Assembly: GCF_028209885.1 (NCBI RefSeq)
Contig: NZ_JAQLEM010000006.1
Location: 28,183-92,182 of the forward strand
Origin: Collinsella aerofaciens
Lineage (GTDB): Bacteria > Actinomycetota > Coriobacteriia > Coriobacteriales > Coriobacteriaceae
Direction of reading: 5' to 3'
Length of the DNA: 64,000 nt
Part shown: one piece after another, positions 9,099-18,034 of the stretch
How the letters are laid out: each line of letters begins with the position of its first letter
Numbering within the stretch: position 1 is the first letter of the stretch
The notes under the pieces: model-generated
Seen by the model: only the letters and a program-made list of their open reading frames with translations
What the model was told of the DNA's origin: nothing
Databases searched by the model: none
Translations under genes and position numbers: made by a program

Positions 9099-9947
9099 CT
9101 ACACCGCAATGGGAATGTTCTTGACCTGCGGGCCGTGCTCATAGCCCTCGACGATCAGGTCATCGGTCGTAAACGCATAGAAGTCATGCACATCGGGGTT
9201 GAGCGTTACCTTGGGCGCCGCAAACTGCGGGCGCTCGATAAGCTCACGGACGATATTGACATGACGGTCGTAAATGTGGGCATCGGCAATCACATGCAGC
9301 AGCTCACCCGGAATCATATCGACCGACTGCGCGACCATCATGAGCAGAATGGCGTACTGGCACACGTTCCAGTTATTCGCGGCCAAAATGTCCTGACTGC
9401 GCTGGTTGAGAATCATGTTGAGCGTGGGCTTGTCGTCCTGCGGGCGCTGCGTGACGTTATAGGTCACGCTGTAGGCGCACGGATACAGGTGCATCTCGGA
9501 CAGGTCACTAAACACATACGTGTTGGTCATGATGCGGCGGCTGTACGGCGTGTGCTTAAGATCGTACAGCACACGGTCCATCTGATCAAAATCGCCCTCG
9601 GCGTAATGGCTCTTCTGGCCAATCTGATAGCCGTAGGCTTTACCGATGGAGCCAGTCTCGTCGGCCCACTCGTCCCAAATATGGCTGTTGAGGTCATGGA
9701 CGTTATTAGACTTCTTTTGATAGATCCACAGGATCTCGTCCATCGCAGACTTAAGAGCCGTGCGGCGCAGCGTAAGCGCAGGGAACTCCTCGCGCAGGTC
9801 GTAGCGCGCCGTGACGCCAAAGTTTTTAATGGTATAGGCAGGGGTGCCGTCCTCCCACACCGGGCGGACCTTTTGGCCCTCGGTGGTGGTGCCATGGTCC
9901 AAGATATCGCGGCACATGGTTACAAACTGTTGATCAGCCTTGCTCAT
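9099..9947 (-). CDS. thyA: Thymidylate synthase
   Basis: Converts dUMP to dTMP using methylenetetrahydrofolate. The sequence has the dUMP-binding Arg region (YSRRIMTN), the nucleophile Cys in HLYPCAYSVTYNV, NQRSQDILAANNWN, and the PGELLHVIADAHIYDRH block. The start is the ATG at 9947 (MSKADQQF), with AGGAGG 5 nt upstream, giving 282 residues; an upstream open frame to 10262 is non-coding. A -10-like TACAAT lies on the minus strand at 9987-9982. It is followed by folA. Confidence 0.96.
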   Translation of the reverse strand: MSKADQQFVTMCRDILDHGTTTEGQKVRPVWEDGTPAYTIKNFGVTARYDLREEFPALTLRRTALKSAMDEILWIYQKKSNNVHDLNSHIWDEWADETGSIGKAYGYQIGQKSHYAEGDFDQMDRVLYDLKHTPYSRRIMTNTYVFSDLSEMHLYPCAYSVTYNVTQRPQDDKPTLNMILNQRSQDILAANNWNVCQYAILLMMVAQSVDMIPGELLHVIADAHIYDRHVNIVRELIERPQFAAPKVTLNPDVHDFYAFTTDDLIVEGYEHGPQVKNIPIAV

Positions 9948-10034
9948 TGACCCTCCTGTCAGTCGCCTACAAGCAAGATTTATTGTAGCCCAGGCGCACG
10001 CGGCCCCACAGCCCAAACATAAGCCCTCATTTTC

Positions 10035-10046
10035 TGACATATGACG
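10035..10046. promoter_or_regulatory. Upstream copy of the TGACATATGTCA-type operator
   Basis: TGACATATGACG matches ten of twelve positions of the perfect palindrome at 10088-10099. The two centres are 53 bp apart, about five helical turns, and they flank the promoter of the DUF134-NifX gene. The site is also in the thyA upstream region. Confidence 0.55.
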
Positions 10047-10054
10047 GAAATTCC

Positions 10055-10082
10055 TTGCGCAAATCGGCACGTTCGCTATTCT
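10055..10082 (+). promoter_or_regulatory. Promoter of the DUF134-NifX gene
   Basis: A -35-like TTGCGC (10055-10060), 16-nt spacer and -10 TATTCT (10077-10082) would start transcription near 10089, inside the perfect palindrome. Confidence 0.5.
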
Positions 10083-10087
10083 ATTGT

Positions 10088-10099
10088 TGACATATGTCA
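10088..10099. promoter_or_regulatory. Perfect 12-bp palindrome TGACATATGTCA, likely operator
   Basis: Symmetric site overlapping the predicted transcription start and 15 bp before the start codon of a gene whose N-terminus is a helix-turn-helix domain. Repressor binding here would block initiation. Autoregulation is an inference. Confidence 0.6.
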
Positions 10100-10113
10100 G
10101 ATTTGGAGAGTGT

Positions 10114-10878
10114 ATGGCAGGGAGACGCGAAAAACTGCGCCGCGTTGGGATCATCCCCGAATATCGCGGCTTTACCCCCGATGGCCTTGCCAGCGGAGAC
10201 GCTATCGATATGACGGTCGACGAGCTCGAGGTCCTGCGCCTATGCGACCTGGAAGGACTCAATCAGGAGGAAGTCGCCCAGCACATGGGCATTGCCCGTG
10301 CCACGGTGGCGGCAATCTGCAGCCGCGCGCATCGCAAGGTGGCAAACGCATTGGTCAATGGACGGGCGATTATCATCGAGGGCGGCAATATCGCATACTC
10401 CCCCATCACCACGACAACGGCCGCATGGCCAGCAAAGGAGGTCGACACCATGAGGGTGGCAACGACGTACGACAACGGCAACATCTTTATGCACTTTGGC
10501 CGCAGCGAGCAGTTCAAGATCTATGACATCCAGGACGGCATGGTGCTCAACGAGCAGGTCGTGGGCACCGGCGGCACCGGTCACGGCGCGCTGGCGGGTC
10601 TGCTCGCCAATGGCGACGTGGACACACTCATCTGCGGCGGCATCGGCGGTGGCGCTATCAACGCGCTTGCTCAAGCCGGCATCACGGTCTATGCGGGCGC
10701 CCAGGGCAGCTGCGATGCCTGCGTCGAGGCCCTCATTGCCGGCACGCTCGCGCAGACCGGCGAGGCCACGTGCGGCTGCCACGGCCATGACCACGAGCAC
10801 GCCCATGAGCACGGCGAATCCTGTGGCTGCCATGGCCATCACGAGCACGAGGGCCACGAGGGCTGCGGCTGCCACTAA
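10114..10878 (+). CDS. DUF134 helix-turn-helix / NifX-type (Fe-Mo cofactor biosynthesis) fusion with His-Cys-rich tail
   Basis: A 254-residue fusion. Residues 1-95 form a DUF134 domain with a sigma-70 region 4-like helix-turn-helix (LNQEEVAQHMGIARATV). About 110-215 is a dinitrogenase iron-molybdenum cofactor (NifX/NafY-like) domain with HFGRSEQF, GTGGTGHGALAG and GGIGGGAINALAQAGI. The last 30 residues are rich in His, Cys and Gly (GCHGHDHEHAHEH and similar), which suggests metal binding. The start ATG 10114 has GGAG upstream. No nitrogenase genes are nearby, so a metal-cluster sensing or carrier role is more likely than nitrogen fixation. Two palindromes in its promoter suggest autoregulation. 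Confidence 0.85.
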   Translation: MAGRREKLRRVGIIPEYRGFTPDGLASGDAIDMTVDELEVLRLCDLEGLNQEEVAQHMGIARATVAAICSRAHRKVANALVNGRAIIIEGGNIAYSPITTTTAAWPAKEVDTMRVATTYDNGNIFMHFGRSEQFKIYDIQDGMVLNEQVVGTGGTGHGALAGLLANGDVDTLICGGIGGGAINALAQAGITVYAGAQGSCDACVEALIAGTLAQTGEATCGCHGHDHEHAHEHGESCGCHGHHEHEGHEGCGCH

Positions 10879-10940
10879 CGGCACGGCACCGCGAACTCGG
10901 GGCGCGATACTGAACGCAACCCAACAATCAAAGCCAACAA

Positions 10941-10974
10941 CAAAGGCCACCCGGTAGCTTCCGAGTGGCCTTTG
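10941..10974. terminator. Hairpin between the convergent DUF134-NifX and ffh genes
   Basis: CAAAGGCCAC and GTGGCCTTTG arms with an additional CGG/CCG extension lie between two convergent genes. The U-tract is weak on both strands, so a bidirectional terminator role is probable but not certain. Confidence 0.55.
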
Positions 10975-10998
10975 CCATATCAAGCTGGAATTACAGCA

Positions 10999-12474
10999 CT
11001 ATTTCTTATTACGCATCTGCGCTTCCATCTGGCGCAGCAGGTCCATATCGGACTTGGGGCCGCCCGTACCCAGGCCGCCCATGCCGCCCAGACCCATAGC
11101 GTCCAGGCCGGGGATATTGGGCATGCGCATCTTCTTGCCCTTCTTATCCTTCTTGCCCTTCTTGCCGCCGGCCTGTGCCTGATTGGCCATCGTGCGCATG
11201 CGGCCCATCATCTTGTTCATCTCGCCCCACTGCTTCATAAGGCTATTGACCTCGGTGGGGGTCACGCCGGCGCCCTTGGCAATGCGGGCACGGCGCTGGC
11301 CATTGATGATGGAGGGACGCAGACGCTCCTCCTTGGTCATCGACATGATAATGGCCTCGTTCTTATCGAAGATGCCCTCGTCCAGGTTGCCACCCATCTG
11401 GTTGAGCGCACGCTGGCCGCCGGGGAGCATGCCCAGGATGCCCTTCATGCCGCCCATCTTCTTGACGGCCTTCATCTGGTCGAGCATGTCGTTCATGGTG
11501 AAGCCCTCGCGCAGCATTCGCTCGGCAGCCTCGAGCTGCTCGGCGTCGGCCGCCTCCTGGGCCTTCTCGATAATGCCGACAACGTCGCCCATGCCAAGAA
11601 TGCGCTTGGCCATACGATCGGGATAGAACGGCTCCAGCGAATCGGGCTTCTCGCCCATGCTCACGAACTTGATGGGCTTGCCGGTCACCTGGCGCACGGA
11701 AAGCGCGCCGCCGCCACGGGCATCGCCGTCGAGCTTGGAGATGATCACTCCGTCAAAGTCGGTGCGCTCGGCAAAGGTCGAGACGACGTTGACGATATCC
11801 TGGCCGGTCATGGCATCGACGACCATCAGCACCTGATCGGGCTTGACGGCCTTCTTGATGTCCACGGCCTCCTGCATCATCTGCTCGTCGATCTGAAGGC
11901 GACCGGCGGTATCGACGATGACCACGTCACGCAGGTGGTCGACGGCCTCCTGGATGGCGCCCTTGGCGATGTCGACCGGGTGCTCGCCGTCGCCGCGGAA
12001 GACCGGCACGCCGATCTCTCCACCGAGTGTGGCCAGCTGGTCGGCAGCGGCGGGACGGTAGACGTCGCACGCGGCGAGCAGCGGCGAGCGGCCCTGCTTC
12101 TTGAGCTGGTAGGCCAGCTTTACGGCCGCCGTGGTCTTACCGGAGCCCTGCAGGCCCACGAGCATGATGACATTGGGAATGCGGTTGCTAAAGACGAGCT
12201 TGCTCTCGGTGGAGCCGAGCATCTCGGTGAGCTCGTCGAGCACGATCTTGACGACGTTTTGCGCCGGCGACAGTGACTCCATGACCTCGGCGGTCATGCA
12301 GCGCTCCTTGGTCTTGGCGACGAACTCCTTGACGACCTTGAAGTTGACGTCGGCCTCTAGCAGCGCCATGCGAATGTCGCGCATGGCCGAGGTAATGTCG
12401 GCCTCGGTCAGCTTACCCTTGCCACGCAGGCGGTCAAATGTGTCGTTGAGGCGATCGCTCAGGGAATCAAACAC
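10999..12474 (-). CDS. ffh: Signal recognition particle protein Ffh (SRP54)
   Basis: The GTPase of the signal recognition particle, which binds 4.5S RNA and nascent signal sequences and docks with FtsY. N domain first, then the G domain with GLQGSGKTTA (G1), DVYRPAAADQL, VDTAGRLQ (G3) and ISKLDGDARGGG (G4), then a Met-rich M domain (about residues 300-440). The tail is Lys/Gly/Met-rich (GGMGGLGTGG). At 491 residues it is slightly long because of that tail. It lies 10 bp after ftsY, so receptor and particle GTPase are co-transcribed. Confidence 0.97.
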   Translation of the reverse strand: MFDSLSDRLNDTFDRLRGKGKLTEADITSAMRDIRMALLEADVNFKVVKEFVAKTKERCMTAEVMESLSPAQNVVKIVLDELTEMLGSTESKLVFSNRIPNVIMLVGLQGSGKTTAAVKLAYQLKKQGRSPLLAACDVYRPAAADQLATLGGEIGVPVFRGDGEHPVDIAKGAIQEAVDHLRDVVIVDTAGRLQIDEQMMQEAVDIKKAVKPDQVLMVVDAMTGQDIVNVVSTFAERTDFDGVIISKLDGDARGGGALSVRQVTGKPIKFVSMGEKPDSLEPFYPDRMAKRILGMGDVVGIIEKAQEAADAEQLEAAERMLREGFTMNDMLDQMKAVKKMGGMKGILGMLPGGQRALNQMGGNLDEGIFDKNEAIIMSMTKEERLRPSIINGQRRARIAKGAGVTPTEVNSLMKQWGEMNKMMGRMRTMANQAQAGGKKGKKDKKGKKMRMPNIPGLDAMGLGGMGGLGTGGPKSDMDLLRQMEAQMRNKK

Positions 12475-12484
12475 TGGTTACTCC

Positions 12485-13402
12485 TTAGTTGGACTCGCCC
12501 ACCAGGGCGCGGCAGAAATCTTTGGCATTGAACTCCTGCAGGTCATCGACCTGCTCGCCCACGCCGATGCGCAGGATGGGAAGCTTGAGCTTCTCGGCCA
12601 CGGCCATGGCGATACCGCCCTTTGCCGTGCCGTCGAGCTTTGTCATGATAATACCGTCCAGACCCAGCGCCTCGTTAAACTCGAGCGCCTGGTTGAGGCC
12701 GTTTTGGCCCGTTGCGGCATCGATCACGAGCACGACATAGACGGGCATGGGGCCGGCGGCCATATTGGCGGCGCGCTTACGGGTCACATTGACCACCTTG
12801 GCAAGCTCGCGCATGAGCTCGGGGCTCGTGTGCAGACGACCGGCGGTATCGATGAGCACCAGGTCGCTGCCGCGCTTGTCGGCCTCGTCGAGCACGTCGT
12901 AGCAAACACTTGCCGGGTCGGAGCCGCGGTCGCGCTTGATGACGGGGACGCCAGCTCGCTGGCCCCACACATCGAGCTGCTCGATAGCTGCAGCGCGGAA
13001 GGTATCGGCCGAACCGATCACGACGTTCTTGCCGCGGGCGGCCATGGCGCTCGCGATCTTACCGACCGTCGTGGTCTTGCCGGCACCGTTAATGCCCACA
13101 AACAGCACGCAGCTCGGCGTATCGGAGAACGGATCGCGCTCGATGGGCACAAAGTGCTGCGCAAGCTGCTCGGCCAGGGCGCGACGGAGTTGCGGGGCGG
13201 TCTTGAGGTTCTTCTTAGCCGCGGCATCACGCAGGTCATCGGAGACCTTTATGGCGACCTCGGCGCCCATGTCACCCATGACGAGGGTGTCCTCAAGGTC
13301 CTCCCAAAAATCCTCGTCGACCTCGCCGCCAAAGTAGAAGACCTCGTTGAGGGCCTCGCGGCTACGCTCAAGTCCGCGCGAGAGTGCGTCAAAGAATCCC
13401 AT
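12485..13402 (-). CDS. ftsY: Signal recognition particle receptor FtsY
   Basis: The membrane-associated SRP receptor GTPase. A short N domain lacks the long acidic A domain found in enterobacteria, giving 305 residues. G domain motifs: GINGAGKTTTVGK (G1), DTFRAAAIEQL, IDTAGRLHTS (G3) and MTKLDGTAKGG (G4). The ATG at 13402 shares one base with the smc stop codon (TAATG), indicating translational coupling, and ffh follows. Confidence 0.97.
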   Translation of the reverse strand: MGFFDALSRGLERSREALNEVFYFGGEVDEDFWEDLEDTLVMGDMGAEVAIKVSDDLRDAAAKKNLKTAPQLRRALAEQLAQHFVPIERDPFSDTPSCVLFVGINGAGKTTTVGKIASAMAARGKNVVIGSADTFRAAAIEQLDVWGQRAGVPVIKRDRGSDPASVCYDVLDEADKRGSDLVLIDTAGRLHTSPELMRELAKVVNVTRKRAANMAAGPMPVYVVLVIDAATGQNGLNQALEFNEALGLDGIIMTKLDGTAKGGIAMAVAEKLKLPILRIGVGEQVDDLQEFNAKDFCRALVGESN

Positions 13403-16400
13403 TATGCATTCACGACCTTTCCGGTTTCGCGATCGAGTTTTTGCGAGACGACGCGACTGACGCCGTCGGCTTGCATCGAGACGCCATAGAGGACGTCAGC
13501 GTCCTCCATAGTACGGCGCTGATGCGAAATGACCAAGAGCTGCGTGTCGGAACGCAGCACATCGAGGGCACCGATGAGCTTGGACAGGTTGGCGTCATCA
13601 AGTGCCGCCTCGACCTCGTCCAGCACATAGAACGGCACCGTACGCGTGCGATACACGGCAAAGAGCAGGGCGAGCGCCGTCAGACTCTTCTCGCCGCCCG
13701 ACATGAGCATCATCTTGGTGATGCGCTTGCCGCGCGGTTGCGCCACGACCTCGATACCCGTCTCGGCAGGATGCTCGGGATCGGTCATCTCCAGATGAGC
13801 CTGACCGCCCGGGAAGAGCATAGCGAAGATCTCGCGGAAGTTCGCGTCGACCTTCTCAAACGTCACCAGGAAGGCCTTCCGCATCTTGCGATCAATGGCC
13901 ACCGTGATCTTGGTGAGCGCCTTGCGCGCGCTCTCCAGATCGGCCAGCTGCTCCTCGATGTAATCGGCGCGGCGCTTGAGCTGCTCGTACTCCTCCATGG
14001 CAACTTGGTTAACGGGACCAAGGTTGTTGATCTGGCGCACAAGCTGGTTGAGTTCGCGCTCAGCGGCATCGCGGTCCGTGGGCGCCGGAAGCATGAGCGC
14101 TTCCTCGAGTACCGTGGTGCCATCGGCGGTAATGGCCTTAATGGCGGCCTCTACCTGCACCTCGAGCTTGCCATGCGCGACCTTGAACTCGTTTTGCGTG
14201 GCGGAGGCGGTATCGACTCGCTCCTTAGCGCGGGCAACCTCTGCCTTGGCATCCTCGATGGTCTTCTTGAGCGAAGCGGAGTCCGCCTCCTCCAGAGAGG
14301 CCTGGTCACGCAGGCGCGCTGCCCAATCCGACGCGCGCTCCAGCAGGGCCGAATAACGCTCGTGCATGGGATCAACGCGCAGGCGCAGCAGCTCGAGCGA
14401 GCGCGAAGCCTGGCGTGTTCCGCGGATACGACGATCGATGCCCTCCAGGCGATGCTCCAGGTCGGGCACGCGGCCCTTCAGCGAACGCAGGCGTTCGCTC
14501 GTCTGGGCCAAGCGAACCTTGGCGTCGGCGAGCTTGCCGGCGGCCTCGGAATCGTCACGGCAAACGCGGTCGAGTTCGTCGTTGGCCTCGGCAATCTGGA
14601 GACCCAGGTCGCTTGCCTGCGCACGGGCCTCGTCGCGCGAACGGGTGACCTCGTCAACGCGCGGGCGCGCAGCGCGAACGGCCTCTGCGGCCTGCTCGCG
14701 GCGCTTGGAGATGCGCACGCGCTCGACCTCGGCATTGTTGGCGCTTTGCTCCAAGCGGCCGATCTCGGAGAGCAACGAGCGGCGCTCGCCCTCAAGACGG
14801 GCGATCTCGCCGGCGGCATCGCCCTCAGCGACACGCGCTTCCTCAACGGCCGCATTGGCCTCAACGACCTGATCCGACACATGCTCAAACACGGCAGCCA
14901 AATCGGGCTCCAAGCCCTCCAGCTCGCGAATGCGACGCTTGCGCTCCAGGGCACCCGACGCCTCGCCGGCATCTAGGCCCACGCGCACAAGGCCGCCACA
15001 GCTTACGCGGGCGCCATCGGGGGTCACATAGGTCACACCGTCAATGACAGGCGCAGCCAGCGCGGCAGCCAAGTCATCGACCACGTAATAGCCACCGAGC
15101 AGCGCCTCGACAATCGGGCCATAACCGGCACGCACGGAAAGGCGATCGACCAGACGCGAACCGGCAGCGGCCTCGGCGGCAGCAGAGCTGCTCACGCCGC
15201 GCGCCACCAGCAGCGCCTCACCCGAGGCCTTCTTTTGGTCCAGAGCCGCACGACCGGCACGCTCAAGCGCGGCGGCGTCATCAAACAACAGGGCATCGAT
15301 ATCGCCGGCAAGCAGCTGCTCCACCAGGCCCTCAAGCTCGCGCGGGGCCTCGAGCACGTCGCCCAGACGACCCGAGACATCGTCGCCCAACGCACCCACC
15401 AGACGGCTCACGAGCGGCGAGCTGTCGGCCATGCGGGCATCAAGCTTCTTTTGGCTGGCAAGCTCCGAGCGCACCTCGGACAACTTGTTGCGCGCCTCGC
15501 TCTCGCGGGCACGCAGGTCCTTCAGGGCCGCGCGTGCCGTCTCGGTGGCCTCACGCGCATCGACCTGAGCCTGGCGCGCTTCCTCAAGAGCGCCCTCAAG
15601 CTCCTCGGCGCGGTCGCGACGGCTCTCGAGCGAGGCCGTGACCTCCTCGAGCTGCTCGTCAATCTGCTCCAGGCGCGAGGCATACATGTTGTCCTCGACC
15701 TCGGCATTGCTCAGCGAGTCCTTCACCTTGGCGAGCTCGAGCGCGGCGTTATCGGCCACACGCTGCACATCGCGCAGCTCACGCGTGAGCTGCGAAATCT
15801 GATTGTCGAGCGCAACGCGCCGCTCGTGAAGCTCAGCGGCAGCAGGACCAGCGGCGTCAACGTCCTCCTGGGCCTGCATGTGCGCACCGGTCACTTCCTC
15901 AAGCTGGGCACGCGCGTCCTCGAGCTCCTCGACCACGCGACGACGCTGATGCTCGGAGCTCGAAATCTGCCCGCGCATATCGGACAGGCGCGACACCATG
16001 TTGTGGCCCTTTTCCTCGAGCAGGCGCATATCGGAGTTAATGCGGCCGACCACATCTTGCATATGGCGGCGCTGCTCGCCCAGGTCGCCCACAAACAGGC
16101 CCTTTTCCTCGAGCATAACTTGGAGCTTCTCGAGCTCGCGCTCCTTTTCACCCAGGCGGTATTGCGCAAGCTCAAGTTCGGCGGCGCCCTCCTTAGAGCG
16201 GCTCTCCAGGTCGTTCCACTGCGACTGCAGCGAACGAAGCTCGTCGACGGCCAGCATCTGCGTAAGTTCGTTCGCGCGCGAGGACAGCTCTTTGTACTTG
16301 CGCGCGCGATCGACCTGACGCTCCAGTGGTCGCAGCTGACGGGCGATTTCCTTATTGATGTCGCGGGCACGCGTCAGATGCTCGTCCATCGACTTAATCT

Positions 16401-16938
16401 TTTTGAGCGCACGCTCCTTGCGGCGCTTGTGCTTGGAGATGCCGGCGGCCTCCTCGATGAGGGCGCGGCGCTCCTCGGGGCGGCTCTGCAAAATGGCGTC
16501 GAGCTTGCCCTGGCTGATGATGGAATGCGTATCCTTGCCCAGGCCCGAATCGTGCAGGATGTCCTGAATGTCCATCAGGCGGCACGGACTCGAGTTGATG
16601 AGGTACTCGCTTTCGCCCGAGCGATACATGCGACGGGTGATGGCGACTTCGTCAAAATCGACGGGCAGCATATGGTCCGAGTTATCGAGCACCAGCGTGA
16701 CCTCGGCGACACCCACCGGCTTGCGCGCTGACGAGCCCGAGAAGATGACGTCCTCCATGGCCTGGCCGCGCAGCTGCTTGGCGCTCTGCTCGCCCAGGAC
16801 CCACAGAATTGAGTCGGAGATGTTCGATTTTCCCGAGCCGTTGGGACCGACGATGACGGTCAGGCCCGGCTCAAACGTCATATGGGCGCGGTCGGCAAAC
16901 GACTTGAACCCTTTGAGCGTGAGGGACTTGAGATACAC
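13402..16938 (-). CDS. smc: Chromosome segregation protein SMC
   Basis: Condensin ATPase that organises and segregates the chromosome. At 1178 residues it has the full domain order: Walker A GPNGSGKSNI near residue 32, a first coiled coil to about 500, a hinge domain (roughly 510-670, with GRLGDVLEAP and GLDAGEASGALERK), a returning coiled coil, and the C-terminal head with the signature SGGEKSLTALALLFAVY and Walker B VLDEVEAALDD. It sits between rnc and ftsY, an arrangement common in Gram-positive bacteria. No ScpA or ScpB is in the window. Confidence 0.98.
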   Translation of the reverse strand: MYLKSLTLKGFKSFADRAHMTFEPGLTVIVGPNGSGKSNISDSILWVLGEQSAKQLRGQAMEDVIFSGSSARKPVGVAEVTLVLDNSDHMLPVDFDEVAITRRMYRSGESEYLINSSPCRLMDIQDILHDSGLGKDTHSIISQGKLDAILQSRPEERRALIEEAAGISKHKRRKERALKKIKSMDEHLTRARDINKEIARQLRPLERQVDRARKYKELSSRANELTQMLAVDELRSLQSQWNDLESRSKEGAAELELAQYRLGEKERELEKLQVMLEEKGLFVGDLGEQRRHMQDVVGRINSDMRLLEEKGHNMVSRLSDMRGQISSSEHQRRRVVEELEDARAQLEEVTGAHMQAQEDVDAAGPAAAELHERRVALDNQISQLTRELRDVQRVADNAALELAKVKDSLSNAEVEDNMYASRLEQIDEQLEEVTASLESRRDRAEELEGALEEARQAQVDAREATETARAALKDLRARESEARNKLSEVRSELASQKKLDARMADSSPLVSRLVGALGDDVSGRLGDVLEAPRELEGLVEQLLAGDIDALLFDDAAALERAGRAALDQKKASGEALLVARGVSSSAAAEAAAGSRLVDRLSVRAGYGPIVEALLGGYYVVDDLAAALAAPVIDGVTYVTPDGARVSCGGLVRVGLDAGEASGALERKRRIRELEGLEPDLAAVFEHVSDQVVEANAAVEEARVAEGDAAGEIARLEGERRSLLSEIGRLEQSANNAEVERVRISKRREQAAEAVRAARPRVDEVTRSRDEARAQASDLGLQIAEANDELDRVCRDDSEAAGKLADAKVRLAQTSERLRSLKGRVPDLEHRLEGIDRRIRGTRQASRSLELLRLRVDPMHERYSALLERASDWAARLRDQASLEEADSASLKKTIEDAKAEVARAKERVDTASATQNEFKVAHGKLEVQVEAAIKAITADGTTVLEEALMLPAPTDRDAAERELNQLVRQINNLGPVNQVAMEEYEQLKRRADYIEEQLADLESARKALTKITVAIDRKMRKAFLVTFEKVDANFREIFAMLFPGGQAHLEMTDPEHPAETGIEVVAQPRGKRITKMMLMSGGEKSLTALALLFAVYRTRTVPFYVLDEVEAALDDANLSKLIGALDVLRSDTQLLVISHQRRTMEDADVLYGVSMQADGVSRVVSQKLDRETGKVVNA

Positions 16939-16948
16939 GGTTCCTCGC

Positions 16949-17674
16949 TTACACGTGCTTCTTGTTGAGAATCACGCCATTGGTGGTGTAACCCATACGG
17001 TCGAGCGCCTCGAGCGCGGCGGCTCCCTCGGCTTCCTTCTTAGAGGAACCGGTGCCGCGACCCTGACGAATGCCATCAATCAACACCACGGCGGTAAAGG
17101 TGGGCGCATGCGCCGGACCCTCGGATCCGACCAGCTTATACGCCGGAGGCTCGTGGCCGTCGGCCTGCACGCACTCCTGCAAAAACGACTTGGGGTTCGC
17201 AGGGTGTTCGGCACGCTCGGAAGCCAAGTGCGGCTTAAGCGTACGGTGAATAAACTCCGCCGCGGCATCCCAACCAGCATCCAGGTACAGCGCGCCAACG
17301 AGCGACTCATAGACGTTCTCAAGCGCCGAATGCAGGCCGCGTGCGCCCGTACCGGTCTCGGAGGCACCAAAGATGATGATGTCGTCGATACCCAGCTCGT
17401 GGGACACTTCCGACAACGTGGCGCCCGAGACGAGCGACACCTTCAGGCGGGTGAGCTTGCCCTCATCAAACTCGGGATAGGACTCAAAGAGCGAGCGGGC
17501 AACCACGGCGCCCAAAATGGAATCACCCAAAAACTCAAGGCGCTCGTAGCTTGCCGAGACTGGCTGGCCTTCGACAGCCGAAGGATGCGTGAGGGCTGCG
17601 CGCAGCAGCACCTTGTCATTGAACTCGTGGCCCAAAATCTCCTGGGCGCGCGTAAGTCGTTCGGATAAAGCCAA
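16949..17674 (-). CDS. rnc: Ribonuclease III
   Basis: Double-strand-specific endoribonuclease for rRNA maturation and mRNA turnover. The catalytic signature ERLEFLGDSILG is at about 44-55, the downstream acidic ENVYESLVGALYLD motif supplies the remaining metal ligands, and a C-terminal dsRNA-binding domain (about 165-235, ending GTGSSKKEAEGAAALEAL) is complete. 241 residues. It begins 3 bp after the acpP stop and is followed at 10 bp by smc. Confidence 0.97.
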   Translation of the reverse strand: MALSERLTRAQEILGHEFNDKVLLRAALTHPSAVEGQPVSASYERLEFLGDSILGAVVARSLFESYPEFDEGKLTRLKVSLVSGATLSEVSHELGIDDIIIFGASETGTGARGLHSALENVYESLVGALYLDAGWDAAAEFIHRTLKPHLASERAEHPANPKSFLQECVQADGHEPPAYKLVGSEGPAHAPTFTAVVLIDGIRQGRGTGSSKKEAEGAAALEALDRMGYTTNGVILNKKHV

Positions 17675-17677
17675 GAC

Positions 17678-17920
17678 TTAGGCCTCCTTGGCAGCTTCGA
17701 TAGCGTCGACGGCGTCGGCGACAGAGTTGAGCGAGAGCAGGGTCTCATCATCGATTTCGAGATCGAACTCGTCCTCGATAGCCGTAACCAGCTGCAGGCG
17801 CTCGAGCGAGTTGGCATCGAGGTCGTCAAAGGTGGTCTCATCGCTAATTTCGGCAACATCGACGCCCAGAACGTCAGCAGTGACCTCGGCGATCTTGTCG
17901 AAGATTTCGGAGCGGTCCAT
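17678..17920 (-). CDS. acpP: Acyl carrier protein
   Basis: Carries growing acyl chains as thioesters on a 4'-phosphopantetheine arm. The 80-residue, strongly acidic protein has the helix II motif DDLDANSLERLQLV, in which the Ser is the attachment site; this varies slightly from the usual DSL. The ATG at 17920 has GAGAGGAAG upstream; the longer open frame to 18010 crosses a palindrome and is not coding. It follows plsX, which supplies acyl-phosphate for phospholipid synthesis. Confidence 0.94.
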   Translation of the reverse strand: MDRSEIFDKIAEVTADVLGVDVAEISDETTFDDLDANSLERLQLVTAIEDEFDLEIDDETLLSLNSVADAVDAIEAAKEA

Positions 17921-17957
17921 AGCGCTTCCTCTCATAGTGCATGAATACCAAAAGAAT

Positions 17958-17977
17958 GGTACCGCCCGGGCGGTACC
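17958..17977. promoter_or_regulatory. Perfect 20-bp palindrome upstream of acpP
   Basis: GGTACCGCCC / GGGCGGTACC lies 38 bp upstream of the acpP start, between plsX and acpP. Its size and symmetry fit a dimeric repressor operator such as a TetR-family site. It could also fold as a hairpin; there is only an interrupted T stretch after it on the minus strand. Confidence 0.5.
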
Positions 17978-18034
17978 AAGACACGGTTCTGATTCTACCC
18001 CACGACGCACGCCCCGAGGCGCATAACGCCGCTG

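Noticed and set aside
10086-10092. TTGACA as the -35 element of the DUF134-NifX gene
   Set aside because: The matching -10 would fall on the start codon; the element is part of the palindrome, and a better promoter lies upstream.
13384-16731. Long plus-strand frames opposite smc
   Set aside because: Artefacts of the repetitive coiled-coil codons of smc; no domain or start signal.
17678-18010. acpP starting at 18010
   Set aside because: The extension runs through the palindrome and gives 30 extra residues unlike any acyl carrier protein; ATG 17920 has a ribosome site.
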